This document shows positions 27,231 to 40,345 of a stretch of DNA of 64,000 nucleotides, piece by piece. Every line of letters begins with the position of its first letter. Position 1 is the stretch's first letter. The stretch covers positions 744,001 through 808,000 of the forward strand of contig CP137320.1 of the NCBI GenBank assembly GCA_033182465.1. The letters run 5' to 3'. A program made the translations under genes and the position numbers. The stretch comes from Sanghuangporus weigelae (taxonomy: Eukaryota > Basidiomycota > Agaricomycetes > Hymenochaetales > Hymenochaetaceae). Below the pieces are notes generated by a model, which had not been told where the DNA came from, did no database searches, and worked only from the letters and a program-made list of their open reading frames with translations.

Positions 27231-30200
27231 TTACAATTCAGCAGCCGACCTACTTAGATTTTCCCTCGGATCTTCGTCCTTCAAATGCATGGTTCGTGGT
27301 TTCTTTGCCGGGTGCCTTTCAACATCGTCTTCTACCTTCTCATTAAGGAGCTCTTCCTCTGATTCTGCTTCGCACGCGCTGTCCTCATCCACGTCGATTG
27401 GAGAGCAGGCCTTTCCATCGTCAATACGATAGACTCTGATGATGCGATGTTTCTTCGGGGCGTTGCGCATGGATTGATTTTCCGTTTTCTCGCGGTCGAC
27501 CACTCGGCAGACCTCAACATCAATACCAGCTTGGCGGAGGACATCAATCCACACCTAGATGAAGACGTAAGATTGGAAGGCAGGATTAGGATGAGGGGTT
27601 TTACCTTCTGATTCTCAGACAAGTTATCTCCAGGACCTTTGACCTCAACGAATTTTGCTAGTTTGTCCTTCATGCGCCAGACAATCAAATCTGGTACGCC
27701 ACTGTGGCGGCCGCCGTAATCCTCGCAGAAGAGTCGGCAAATCACCGACAGCCCTTCTCCGCCCAGGCACTGCCGGATCGTCCAGGTCAAGTTAAGCAGA
27801 CAAAAATAGTGTTACTTACAGTGACAATCTCCACAAGGTCTTGTTTAGAGTAATCGTTCCATCGGACACCGACGCACATTGTATTGTTCTCCCTGTACTT
27901 GTCATCTGCAGAAGCTAGGATCTCCGGAGCTTTCCCATCTTTGATTTCCTGTAAACGTTCCTCGACGGCATCCTTGCGGGCGAAATAAAAGCACTCAGAT
28001 GCGATATCAAGTGGTGCCGACTGATAAGGCGTTTCAAATGCGCCCGGTACTGAGGAGAACAGGATATCCCAAAACAAAAGTCCCCAAATAGTGGAAACAA
28101 TGCTTGCTTCCGAATGGAATCTATGGGAGTTACTCAATGTCCAGCGATGAGCCAAGATCAGCCACATTGAAGCATACCCTTTATAGCCATCGAGCTCGTA
28201 ATGATGCAGAACCAATGTCTCGACGTTGACTTCCTCTCCACATTTACCATACCAGAGTGATTTTCCGGTCCACCTCTCTTTTGCGCGTTCCTTTTTCATT
28301 TGATCCAGATGTCTTCTCACAGCCTCCTCTCCTTGTATCTGTACAGACACAGGAACAACGGCCTTGTTGGCATTCTTGCTTGTCCCACCTAGACCAATAG
28401 CAGATTTACGCTGTCGAATGCGGTCTCCTGTAATTACTCTTTCGGCCGCTTTCTTCAGTCTCCCTGCACACTCGTGACGTTCCTTAAGGGGAACCTTCAG
28501 GCGCTTTTCCAACCGCGTCAAACGTCGTTCAAGAGCTTGTCTGTGCACTAGTAAGGCAAAGAAGTGAATGGTGGATGTACGTAATAACCGCTAAGGCCAA
28601 ATGACTAACCGATATGTGTATCATCATCATGAAGCCCTTCTATCACAACTTTCATGGCCTTCTGAAGCACCTTCTTTTGCTCCTCTTTGGATAAAGGTAC
28701 TTGTTCACCATCAACTTCACATTTGGTGCGCACAACATGATGCATGAGTACAAGTGCCCAACGATCATACCATGCACCGCGTTTGCCACGGCGCCAGCGT
28801 CGTTGTGCCAGCAGCTCTTGGAGCAGAGCAATTTCGCGGTCAAATTCCTTCAGCTTGCCGTATGCAGTTGCACCTGAAAAGTTGGAAGAACATGGTTAAG
28901 ATTGGAATAATGTCCAATTCGCGTATATACAGTACCTTTGTACACGATGCGCGTCAATATGTACCCTTCATCAAAGCGTTCAAGGCCGTGGGGTCGTGCT
29001 TCTTCCTCACCGCGCAGACGAACTAGTTCTTGCCAACGTGGATACACACGTTCAAACACGCTTACGACGTATTTGGCATTGGTGACAGTCTGGGATTCCT
29101 TCGTTGGAGGTGCAATAGGCTCATCGTCGAACTCCAACTTTGTTGGCACGCTCATGTTCCGACTACGCGATTGCATTGCAGAGGGCCAAGGCGCGTTTTC
29201 CTTTCCGGAGTCTCCAGCATCATCAAGAGACTCTGCCCGAGGACGTAAAGTATGCGGGGGAAGGGTATGAATGTTTGTACCTTTCTCGCGATTATGAGCC
29301 CATGCATCGATATGTTGTTCTGCAAGCTCGACATCGATGTTACCCTCCAGCATGAGATCTACCGCCGCCTCCATACGGAGCGCCTCTTCGTAAGCAATAA
29401 GAGCTTCGCGGGAAGTGAATATCTCGCGCGTTCGAACGTATGTATAAAGAGGATAATAACGCTTGCGGCATCGTCTCAGAAGAGCTGGCGTTAGGAGGGA
29501 TGTTGGATGTTCAGTTCTAAGGCAACTGATCAGACTTAATTCATAGAAGCAGTAAGGTTCGCAACTTACGAACGGAAGTAAATAATGTGAAGTCGGTGGA
29601 AAAGAGCGTTGATCGCGTCATTTACACGAATACAACTTTCTGAAAGCAATAAACATGGGCATGAGCAATACGGTCACTTTATCATTCACTTACTCAGGTT
29701 CCTCATCACCAGGCTTCTCAGAACATCCGCCTGTACCGTTGCCTTGTTCGCCGGTTTAAACGACAAACATGTTTGTTTCAGATGAATAGACTTTGCATCT
29801 CTTGCAGACTTCCTAGACTTCGAATTACCAGGGGAAGCAAAACCGCCAAGAATTGTCTGTGCAGATGCACAAGCCAAAAGTCCGTCGATGAGCGCTGCTC
29901 GCTGATGACAAGAAGATCAGGATGTGTCAAACCGTCAGGGGAAAAAATCCGTACCGTTACAAGTGCGTTTGAGAGCTTCAAAGTTTTCGCCAAACTTTTC
30001 AACTCATCGACGTTTAAGCATTTCAACAGCTCCGACAAGGAAGCATGAGATTCGTCCTCTGCACAGTAATCCAGCAGGCCAATGCAAAAAGAACCTGATT
30101 TGGTACCGGAAATATTGGAATAATATGCCTGGGAGAACGTTGAATCAATTGAAGCCTCTGCTTCGGGTAATATAATGTGGTCTTCATCATCTGATATGAG

Positions 30201-30780
30201 ATCGACCACGTTTCGAGTTTTGAGAGACCGTTTTGACGACTGTGAAGACTTGGGTGACATGCTTTTCTGAGAATCGGTCCCAGAACCTAAGATACCGCAT
30301 AGTTCTTTCATTGCCTCCATTATGCCCTCCATCCCTAACTCTGCGACATATTTGAGCTGGTCAAAACGATACCATTTTCCTGTTTTGCGAACTAGAAGCC
30401 GGGCGAGAAGATACCTTGCTTTATCTATGAAACCCTCAGCGTCAAATGCGATCGGTAATGCAAGAACTGAAGCATACACGTGAGGGTGCTGTAGGCGTTG
30501 AAGAATGACAGCTCCTCTTCAGAGAAAAGAAAACTCTCAGTTTCAAGGACTGCCCTGACCATGCCTTGGAAATGGATGAATATAGGCAATTATGACTAGC
30601 TGCCCATCAATACACACCTTCGACCAATGTCACATACATCGACTCCCTCACTTTTCCTTTCTCCTTCGTCTCGTTATCAAGATCTTGCTCTTCCTCTGCA
30701 GGCATCTCGTCCTCAAAGCCGACATCCCCATCCTCGTCCACACTTGGAGCACACCAGAAAATCAGGTCATCAGCAGACAT
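27231..30780 (-). CDS. FAN1: FAN1-like structure-specific nuclease (VRR-NUC)
   Basis: 5' flap endonuclease and exonuclease of interstrand-crosslink repair. Eleven exons (30780-30618, 30564-30478, 30424-29961, 29901-29694, 29639-29570, 29516-28936, 28873-28610, 28547-28178, 28120-27820, 27769-27605, 27554-27231) give 998 aa. A SAP-like segment (LKCLNVDELKSLAKTLKLSN) follows an acidic N-terminus. A helical TPR-like middle has MEAAVDLMLEG, LERFDEGYILTRIV and FHSEASIVSTIWGLLFWD. The VRR-NUC domain shows GGRHSGVPDLIVW, KFVEVKGPGDNLSENQ and a following VWIDVLRQAGIDVEV, which keep the PD-(D/E)-K nuclease residues. No UBZ finger was seen, as is usual in fungi. The start was chosen at MSADDLIFW, the first in-frame ATG. 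Confidence 0.93.
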
Positions 30781-31060
30781 TTTGTACAGTATCTTGCGAT
30801 CCGACACAGAAGGCAACCTAGAAAATTAAAGAAAGAGTATAAGATACAAATAGAAAGCGAGCATTCAAGAATGGATAGAAGGGCTTTTCGGTCTGCTAAC
30901 ACAAAAGCCCATAAGTTGCATCAGCAGAGAATCAGAATCCCCCGGTGGTCTCATTGACGCGCAACAAAGCACGCGTTATGTCACGTCCATTATTCCCACG
31001 ACGCGTGCCAGTTGAGACTCAGACAAAGTCTTACATACAGATAACAGTACTCTTACAACG
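30781..31060. promoter_or_regulatory. FAN1 promoter with two ACGCGT boxes; 3' flank of permease
   Basis: ACGCGT at 30971-30976 and 31001-31006, about 190 and 220 bp upstream of the FAN1 start, with a related GACGCGC at about 30956. Two boxes 30 bp apart hint at G1/S control of this repair gene. Chance matches to ACGCGT are common in this sequence, so this is only a suggestion. Confidence 0.4.
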
Positions 31061-33421
31061 CTATATATCACCAACCGCTCTTACTTCAGTAACATCATCC
31101 GCTGATGCTTTCACGGAAGATGCCATCTGCGCGTCCGTGTCGATCTTTGCCTCCTGCGAATTAGGGCTCGCGGTGCCCGATTCAAGCGTCTTCTGTGGGC
31201 CTCTAAACCAATAGACCCCGCCATACACCGGGAAGTAATAATAAGCGAGCGCCAGTAACAGAACACCTCCTAGAACCACGACCGTGTAGTTCATTCCTGC
31301 GGCGTCTGGGCTCGGCGTGGTCGGAAACATGACTACGATGGTCATGAACGACATCCAGAGCACTGCAATCAATGCGACTGCAAAGCTCTTCAGTATTCGG
31401 CGTGTGTCACATCAGCTCACTGTACTCTTGCATAGCTCGAGAAAGACTTACGAATTTGCCTAAGAAAAAGGGCCCTGGAACAAACGCATCCTTACAAAAG
31501 AAACGAGCAGCAATTGGGATCGAGTAAGCCGTATTTTGTCCTGCAACGCCCAAAGAGAACACCGCCGTAATAGCTGCTGGACCGGCGAATGCAAGGAGAC
31601 CAAGCGTAAGCGAGACAAAAGCGGCCATCCAAACACCTGTGACGGGCGTTTTCGTGTACGGGTTGATGCGGTATATGTACCTTGAGAGGGGGAGACCACC
31701 ATCTCGGGAGAAGGCGAAGGTCTGGCGAGAAGAGGCTAGAAGCTATGGAAGGTCCGGTATGAGTAGCCATAATCCATAATTTAAATTGAAAAGCTAACAA
31801 TACTTGATCCCATCATGAATTGCACTATGACAATCAACGACCATAAGGCAAGAGTTCCGCCTTTGCCAAAGCTATTGAAGAAAATCTTATAATTTATCAG
31901 GTGTGAATTATTTGAATCATTCGATATCCCAAATACCGTTGCCAAAGGCTGTTCAATCGGACTCGACATGATGTTTTCTAGGTCGGTGCCCATGTTGAAA
32001 GCAAGTACCAGATTGATTGCTGGGTGGATGCCGCTATCAGCTAATTAAAGTAACCTCAGTCCTTGGAGACTTACCCCAGCCAACAATCCCGGCAATGGCG
32101 GCGGAAGATATGATTGCAAACGGTACAGCCGTACGGGAGTTTGTTGCCTCTTCGCTGATATGGACACTGGAATCATACGCTCCTGAAACACACAGACACA
32201 TCGTCAGTAACAGCATTACAATTCTTTGGCCGGTGGCATCAATTCATGACTCACCGATCGTCCATACGGGAGCAAGGAAGCTCAGCACAAACGCGTAACC
32301 GTTTGGCCAACCATTAACTAAGTCAGTGAATCTCATAGGTCACTGCCTGGTAGATCAGGTACTAAACATTCTGGACACACTTACAGTTTACGAAACCACC
32401 TAACGCGTAGCTTGTTGTGTTCTTAAACTCCTTGGGGGTTGCAGCGGGAACTGCAATGATGACAGCAAGGCACAGTCTGCTCTTAAACGGTTAGGAAGAG
32501 AAAGCGTACGAATCGAGACAACTGACAAGAGATTCAAGGCAATGTAGAGTTTCTGCAGGCGGGCCAAGATTCTAGTTGCGAGGCTGCAGATCATCGCATG
32601 ACTGAACAAGACGGCTGTGTATACGGCACTGACGGAAGCCAGTATTAGTGAGTGTACTTAATCTATTTACTAAACAGTGACTTACAATATCTGTCCTGTC
32701 GATGCGCTGAATCGCATGTCTGAACCAATGCTGGCAGCTGCCATGACCTGGACAGCAAGACCCCAGTCCACGGACGCGACACCGGCGATGAGCCCAAGCG
32801 TATTGGCATCTGCGTATTGGCCGGTTTGTGAATCAGATGGACAGTTAATAATGATACTCACATCCCACTAGCCACGAAAGAAGACATCTCCACCGTGGCG
32901 ATGAAAAGGAGAATGTCCAGTAATATAATCCACCGGAAGTCGGCATTGCAGATCCTAGTTCCGCCATAGCCAGAGCTATGAATACAGCCAGTACAGCACA
33001 TGCTGCCCACTGTCAACTAATTGGCCTCGATGGACAAAAGGTGGATAGGTCGAATTCACTTACACCCCAGACCAAGGCTGAAGTTCCGCCGTTTGGAATA
33101 GCATAGACAAGGACAGATCTATCAAGAAGATTAGAACGGCGGATATACTTCGGATTCTTTCACCTTACGCAATAGAAGGGAGAACACCAATGATACTGAA
33201 TGAGACGCCAAAGAGCTCAATCTTGCTAAACTGACGCTTGAACTAAGCGCCGTGTTAGAAGGCGAATTGACTCTTCAAGCAAATCAAATCACCTCTTGCC
33301 TATATCCGAGTTCAGCGAGGAAGGCTTCATCCGCAGATAAGCCATTGCCTTCCTCCCGTGATGTCTTCGTTGGAACGGAGGTATCATGTACAGAAGATGA
33401 CCCTTTTTCAGCTGACGCCAT
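31061..33421 (-). CDS. Amino-acid/GABA/choline-type permease (APC superfamily)
   Basis: Twelve-helix plasma-membrane or vacuolar transporter of the APC superfamily, closest in style to fungal GABA/choline permeases (UGA4, HNM1). Twelve exons (33421-33293, 33242-33169, 33118-33064, 33009-32862, 32809-32686, 32628-32527, 32476-32385, 32317-32255, 32182-32075, 32019-31799, 31742-31452, 31387-31061) give 577 aa. Motifs: KIELFGVSFSIIGVLPSIAS, AMAELGSAMPTSGGLYYWT, GYANTLGLIAGVASVDWG, HISEEATNSRTAVPFAI and LLASSRQTFAFSRDGGLPLS. The exon 10 junction needs the GTTAGC donor at 31798 to restore GSSILLASSRQ. Substrate cannot be told from sequence; GABA, choline and polyamines are all possible. Confidence 0.9.
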
Positions 33422-33842
33422 GTTTCGACCTCTGTGTGTGTGAGGGGGGGGGAGTGGAAAGACTTCTCTGCCCCAAGTTGAAAGATAAGGTTCTTCATTT
33501 TGATTAGGATGTCGTGGGTATTGTGCGGGTTCTACATGTGCCCCGGCTGGCAAATGATTGCAACCTCTCATTCACGGAACTATTCTTAGCTCAGAAGACT
33601 TCGGTTGAAAACGAAGATAAGCCTTCCCAAAGATACGTGGATAAGAGAATTTATCGACCAGTTGATAATGTAGTTTGCTAAAGTAACCGCATCCGAGTCC
33701 TTGAACGATTAATATTAATATCCTTCTGTTTTCTGTATCTGCGATGTCTATGAGACCCAGGTCAACTGTTCGGATGTCTCCGGTCTCAGTTTTTCTTCCT
33801 CAAAACTTAATTTTCGCCATTGACTAGATTTCCTGACCAGAC
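33422..33842. other. Divergent intergenic region, permease/METTL25
   Basis: 421 bp between opposite starts. It contains a poly-G run (about 33447-33456) near the permease start and an AT-rich ATTAATATTAAT element near 33710. No gene seen. Confidence 0.55.
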
Positions 33843-35554
33843 ATGACTCCAGACGACGCAAAGTCACAGGCAATGCGCCTTCTTGAACTCATATCAAGCC
33901 AATTTACGACGGCTATTTACGACACACATCCAAATACCTTGGGCGCCTTGTTGATTGATGAGAAGTCATTTCCGATACCTCCTGAATGGGATGATTGGTG
34001 GGCATGGAGCGGTGAACGAGAAGACAGCTGGAGCGCTCTCGTGATTGCGAGCCATTCTGTTGTCGTCTCTGGTAGATATAACCCGGATATTGGAGACCAA
34101 GTCAAAAGCCAGTCTGATATTTACGGACTTCCGGAAAGTCTCTCCCGAATTCTACTTGATGCTAAGGCGCTTTCGCTTCCTCGCCAAACCGATTCGGAGT
34201 ATTCTTCACGAGGTGATTCATTTTCTATATCGCGCACTGGAATGTCTCCAAAGAAATTTCACGAAGTCTCTCGAATGACGTCCTATGTGCTGAATCTTTT
34301 GGATACTTTACGCAAGCAATACGGTTCCGAAGTACGGCATGTCGTTGACATTGGCGCAGGAAAGGTTCGATAGTATCAGCTTCGCAGCGGCTTTGACTGT
34401 TGTAGCTGAAAAACATTTATCTTTAGGGCTACTTATCCAGGGCTTTATGTAAGTCGAATATCAAATTGAACTCTGGGATCTATGATAACAAAAGGCGCTG
34501 AAGGCGATGCAAGAAACCTACATGTTCTGGCTCTCGATTCTTCTCAGAACCAGACGGAAGGTTCCTATCGCAAGTCACAAAATTCGAAATCCAATGGGAG
34601 CTTAACCCATCGGATGATCTGGCTTGGGGAAGGGCCATCTTTTGAAAGCCACCCTGGGTTCCAAGGCTCAGAAGTAGAGAACTCAAAGGGCCTAGAGAAA
34701 GTGATCGATGCATGGATGAACGGATTTAATGAAGGGGATGAGTCCTGCATCTCCGGGAACGAGAGAAAACCGACCCCCGTAGTGTTCGTCGCACTGCACG
34801 CATGCGGCTCTCTTACTCCGTCAATCTTGCAAGAAGTGTTGAGTCATCGACAGAATGCAGCTTCTGCCAACAGAAAATGGTTCGTCGCAGCAGCTGTCGT
34901 TGTTGGATGTTGCTATAATCTAATGAGGAGAGAAGGTGTGCAACATGCATATGAGTTTCAATGTTCAGCGATCTCATATTTTCTCCAGACTTTCCTCTTT
35001 CGCATACTTTGCGGGGATATCTACAAAAATGTTTTCCTCTCTTTGAGGTGTCTCCGAACCATCTCCAATTAGCGGCTCAAGTTCCGTCAACATGGTTCAG
35101 ATCCACTGAGGCAGCCTCAGCCACAGAGCTAGCTATGAAGAAAGTCCTTTATCGAGCATTGATTTCTCCTCTTCTGGATCGTTCCAACGAAACGGGGGTA
35201 TCTCAGAAGTTGGGAAAGCTTAATTCAAAAGCATACGAAAGCTTTGAAGGCTTCTTGGATATGGCCGGAAGAAAGATGGAAATAGACCTTTTATCCTCCT
35301 TCAAGGAGATCATAGCGCAAGCCTCTGCGGCTGCTGAGATTGATAAGCTCTCGAGACGAGTCAGAGCCCTTCATGCGTTACGATGCCTCCTGGGGCCGCC
35401 TGTCGAAAGTTTAATAATTCTGGATCGATATTTGTGGTTACAGGAAGAATTGGGTAGTAGCGGTGAGCGGCTGATTACTGACATTGTCAATCTATTCGAC
35501 CAGGAGACAGGCAGCAGAAGAAATGTAGCGTTAGTCTTGACCCCGTCTGCATGA
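33843..35554 (+). CDS. METTL25/RRNAD1-like methyltransferase
   Basis: Predicted SAM-dependent methyltransferase of the METTL25 family; its substrate is unclear to me. Four exons (33843-34364, 34427-34448, 34495-34935, 34989-35554) give 516 aa. The SAM-binding loop is VVDIGAGKGYLSRAL, built across the 22-nt exon 2. Later family blocks are VFVALHACGSLTPSILQE, VVVGCCYNLM and FPLSHTL. The C-terminal part has helical segments with ELAMKKVLYRALISPLL and LGPPVESLIILDRYLWLQE, which are characteristic of METTL25. All phases agree. UPF1 starts 134 bp downstream on the same strand. Confidence 0.85.
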
Positions 35555-35688
35555 GTTTTGGTAAAGGCAAGCCTCAGCATTACGTAAGCCATGTACTAGA
35601 GTCATCATATGCGCGGCACTGCTCAGCTCAGTCTCCATCCCATTCTTTCATTGCAACTTTCATCGTCTATTGCTATTTTGTCACGATT

Positions 35689-38600
35689 ATGGACTCTTTC
35701 GAAAACTTTCAATATGAATCCGGTTCGACCTATGGTGGTTTACCCATTGTAGACGACACTTCCTCCATCGTCTCCGGTTTCACAAACTCGAATCGACTCT
35801 CGGAAGACCTTGAACCACTTTCGAGTCTCTCCATCTCTGGTGAACCCAAGTCAGGAGGAAACAATGCTCCGAAAAATGGCCAAGATGAGAAGGCTGTGGC
35901 TAGAGCCAATGCCGTTGACGAAGAACTGGATGGTGTTTTGGATGATTTGAAGGATGAGAGTGCTGTGGAACTACCCCCGCATGCATGCAGGTGCGCAACC
36001 CTGATCTATATTTAGTATCCCACCTGGTGCTTACGAGCAACATCAGCTATTGTGGTATTCACAACCCAGCTTCCGTCGTGAAATGCCTAATCTGCAGCAA
36101 ATGGTTCTGCAACTCGCGTGGAAACACCTCAGCCTCGCATATTGTAAATCATCTCGTGCGCGCCAAACATAAAGAGGTCATTCTGCATGCTGAGTCACCT
36201 CTGGGCGAAACGACTCCGGAGTGCTATAACTGCGGCAGCAAGAATGTTTTTATGCTCGGCTTTATTCCTGCAAAGAGCGATACCGTTGTGGTACTGTTGT
36301 GCCGGTAAGCGCCCGTGCGTCTACTTGGTAAATGGATTCTTTATTTATTTTATTTCTTCAGACAACCATGCGCTGCAATATCAAAGGACATTTCATGGAA
36401 TTCTGCCCTTTGGGCACCACTCATTGATGATCGGTCATTCTTGTCATGGCTCGTGAAGCCACCCAGTGAAGCAGAACAATTACGTTCCCGTCAAATCTCT
36501 TTCGCTCAGATAAATCGTCTTGAAGACCTGTGGCGAGAAAATGCGAACGCGACCCTTGAAGACCTCGATAAGCCGGGTGTTGATGACGAGCCTCAGCCGA
36601 TTCTGCTTCGATACGAAGATGCTTACCAATACCAGAATATTTTTGGACCTCTAGTGAAGATCGAGGCGGACTACGACAAGCGTCTCAAAGAGAGTCAGAC
36701 GCAAACAGATGTTACCGTTCGCTGGGATATGGGTCTCAATCACAAGCGTATCGCCTGGTTTAATTTTCCGAAGCTGGAGAGTGGAGAAGTTAGGCTGGCT
36801 GTTGGTGACGAGCTGCGTTTGAGATACCAGGGTGAATTGCATAAGCCATGGGAGGGGGTGGGACACGTTCTCAAAATTCCCAATAGTGAGCTAAAATTTC
36901 TTGTGGTCTGCGGTCAATACTTATTGATCCTTAAAGACGTGTCTGACGAAGTTGGCCTTGAACTTCGCAAGAGTGAAGGTGTGCCAACGGAGTTAACGCA
37001 TAACTTCATTGTCGACTTCGTCTGGAAATCTACAAGCTTTGATCGGATGCAATTTGCCATGAAGACTTTTGCCGTTGATGAGAAGAGTGTCAGCGGATAT
37101 ATCGTAGGTCAATTCGTTGAGTTGTTTTCACCAAATTTTCTAACTTATTTTCTAGTATCATAAACTTCTTGGACACGAGCTTGAACCACAAGTTCTCAAG
37201 ACACAGATGCCGAAGCGCTTCTCCGCTCCCGGTCTGCCAGAACTGAATCACTCGCAAATGTACGCTGTGAAGAGCGTGCTGCAAAAGCCTCTCAGTCTTA
37301 TCCAGGTTAGTAATCCTTGGAAACATCCATAAAGAACAGGTCTTGACTAGCCTTTCAGGGTCCACCAGGTACCGGAAAGACGGTCACATCTGCCTCGATC
37401 GTCTATCACCTGGCCAAGATGAATCCCGGTCAAGTCCTTGTTTGCGCTCCTTCAAATGTCGCCGTCGATCAACTCACCGAGAAAATCCACGCTACTGGTC
37501 TAAAAGTCGTGCGTTTGACAGCTAAATCTCGTGAGGCGTTGGACTCTTCTATCGCATTCTTGACGTTGCACCGTCAAGTCGCCAACAACACGACGAATAT
37601 CGAGCTTCAGAAGCTTATCCAGCTGAAGAATGAACAAGGAGAACTGAGTTCTAATGACGAAAGAAAGTACAAGACGCTCATCAGACAATGTGAAAAAGAG
37701 ATATTGTCCGCGGCTGACGTGATATGCGCGACCTGCGTTGGATGTGGTGACCCGAGGTTGAGCAAGCTGAAGTTTAGGACGGTGCTGATTGACGAAGCTA
37801 CTCAAGCCGCTGAGCCTGGTGAGTAATACCTGTAAACTATCCCTGAATCCTGCTAATTATCTGTTTAGAGTGTATGATTCCTCTCGTCCTTGGATGTAAG
37901 CAAGTTGTTCTCGTCGGAGATCACCAGGTAAGCTTATACTTGTGCATTCTTTGGTGCTATACTGATGGCCATTTCATCTAGCAACTCGGGCCCGTCATCA
38001 TGAACAAGAAGGCTGCTCGTGCCGGTCTTACACAGTCCCTGTTCGAGCGTCTTGTTGTTCTCGGAAACCGGCCAATCCGTCTCCAAGTGCAGTACCGTAT
38101 GCATCCGTGCCTTTCAGAGTTCCCATCCAATATGTTCTACGAAGGGACTCTTCAGAATGGTGTGACAGCGCCTGAGCGTCTGAGAAAGAACGTCGACTTC
38201 CCTTGGCCTGTTCCCGATACACCCATGTTCTTCTATCAGAACCTTGGCCAGGAAGAAATTTCGTCTAGTGGAACGTCCTTCTTGAATAGGTATGTTCAAG
38301 ATCTAGCATCTAGGTAGATCCATTAACAAATAATTGTTCAGGACCGAAGCCTCCAATGTGGAGAAGATCGTCACAAAGTTCTTCAAGTCTGGCGTCGTTC
38401 CTGCTCAGATTGGTGTCATCACACCTTACGAAGGCCAACGCTCGTACATTGTCAGTTATATGCAATTTAGTGGCACGTTGAAGAAAGACCTCTATAAGGA
38501 AGTTGAGGTGGCTAGCGTCGATGCTTTCCAAGGCCGTGAGAAGGATTATATCATTCTGAGCTGTGTGAGGAGCAACGAGCACCAGGGCATTGGTTTCTTG

Positions 38601-39399
38601 AACGATCCGAGGCGTCTCAACGTCGCTTTGACTCGTGCGAAGTATGGCGTCGTCATCCTTGGTAATCCCAAGGTTTTGAGCAAGGTAGATTACTGTTGAT
38701 ATTCCACATTGAACAAGACTGACTCCGAGAAATTCCTAGCATCCGCTTTGGCATTATCTGCTAACGCACTACAAGGAGAAGAACTGTCTTGTCGAAGGAC
38801 CGCTGAATAATCTTCAGCCGAGTATGATTCAGTTCAGCAAGCCAAGACGTGCATTGAACAAATCGGTTGACCAGTACCGTCGTCATGAAATCAATGCCAG
38901 AGACCTCCTCGGCGCACCGAGTGGAGGACGGTCCGGTACTCCAAGCAGGTTTGATGCCAGCTTCTACCGCACGCATGATCCGCTAGGCTATATCCCATCT
39001 GATGTTCAGTCGTTACGTTCGCAAGCGACTTATTCGTCTGGTCTCCCGATGTTCGCGGCCACGAACGGACCATTCGGGGCAGGTATGCCACGCTCTGCGA
39101 ACGGTTCGAAGCGAAGTGTCTACGGTGGATATGCAAGTTCGATTATCTCGCAGGACGCCGGACCTGGCACTGACGCTGGAAGTGTCGTCGGCGGTGCAAT
39201 ACCCTCGGACCGTGCAAGCAGTATCTCGTACTCACAGTCCGATCGCCTGCGCCGTCGCGGATCGTTGTCATCTATGGCCGGTGCGTCGGATATGGGCAGC
39301 CTCTCGCAGTTCGACTATAAGAGCCAAGACGATTCCGGCGATCTCGATGATATGAAGTCTCAATACACAGGCACACAATCCGGTGTTACGGTCTTCTAG
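35689..39399 (+). CDS. UPF1: UPF1/NAM7 RNA helicase of nonsense-mediated decay
   Basis: SF1 5'-3' RNA helicase central to nonsense-mediated mRNA decay. Nine exons (35689-35990, 36047-36304, 36362-37103, 37156-37305, 37359-37818, 37869-37927, 37982-38289, 38342-38684, 38740-39399) give 1093 aa. The Cys/His-rich domain has [18 protein letters not shown] and [15 protein letters not shown]. The helicase core shows Walker [23 protein letters not shown], Walker [46 protein letters not shown] and [10 protein letters not shown]. The C-terminal tail of about 190 residues is Ser/Gly-rich and holds several SQ/TQ dipeptides. Convergent with the P4-ATPase, 946 bp between stops. Confidence 0.97.
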
Positions 39400-40345
39400 T
39401 CCATGTATATCCGCAGTCTTCGAGATCTCGATGTGCTATTCACGCGTGCATTGCTAGCGTAAAGAGGTGCGCGTGCAGAGGTGACGCGCGTCCTCAGCCG
39501 TCCAGCTTCATAGCCACGGCTTCAATACAATACGCTGCGGATCTGGATCTCCAACAATTGAAAGAATGCCAGGAGAATCCGTAGCGAATCCGGTCATCCT
39601 CACGAATGCTTGGCATTGTCTCCCTTCCCGTCGGATTGAACGTATCATTCGGCATGGTTCTTCATTCTAGCTGAACGCTCGAGAAAGCATCGCCTCGGTC
39701 CCCCTTCTTAAAAAATTAAAAATTATAGAAATAGATTACATGTTGTCGCAAGCCTTTTTCGTTGTAACCATAAACTTTGTATTTATTGGATTCATTATGC
39801 GTGAAAAAAGAAAACCAAGAACCGAAGCGACATCAAAGTCTACATAAATATACTTAAGCTGGAGTCCAATCACCCACCAAGCAAATACGAGAAGGAAGCA
39901 TACACTTTTACAACCAAGAAACTCTCCCCCCCCACAGATTGAATGGGGAAGAGAGAGAAATCCTCGTAGTTACTGATCGCCGAACTATTATGATACAATA
40001 AAGAAAGCTACAGGAAGGAGAAGGAGAAACACGAAAAGACGAACATCGAAATGGAAAATACAAAATGGAAAGTAATGAAACAACGAATCCAAACAAGTGC
40101 GAATAGTATGGGGACATGAAGTAACGAGTAAGGCATGATGATAGTAAATGTATTCGATGCAGGGTAGGGTTTGCGGGTGAGGCTGCTACTTCACAGAACT
40201 AAAAGAACAACAGGGACGGACTGGCTGGTCATGCAGACAAAGAGGATGCGGGAAAAAAGGTAGATGTATTAACCAAGCAGGCGTGAAGTGGTCGTAACGT
40301 AAATAAAACAAATGAGTAAAGGAAAAGCAGTCGACAGATGCATGG
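39400..40345. other. Convergent 3' region between UPF1 and the P4-ATPase
   Basis: 946 bp with the two 3' UTRs. It contains an A/T-rich stretch near 39708-39740 (possible polyadenylation region), a CCCCCCCC run near 39928, and A-rich sequence through 39960-40120. Reading frames here are out of frame with, or downstream of, both genes; nothing credible was seen. Confidence 0.55.
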
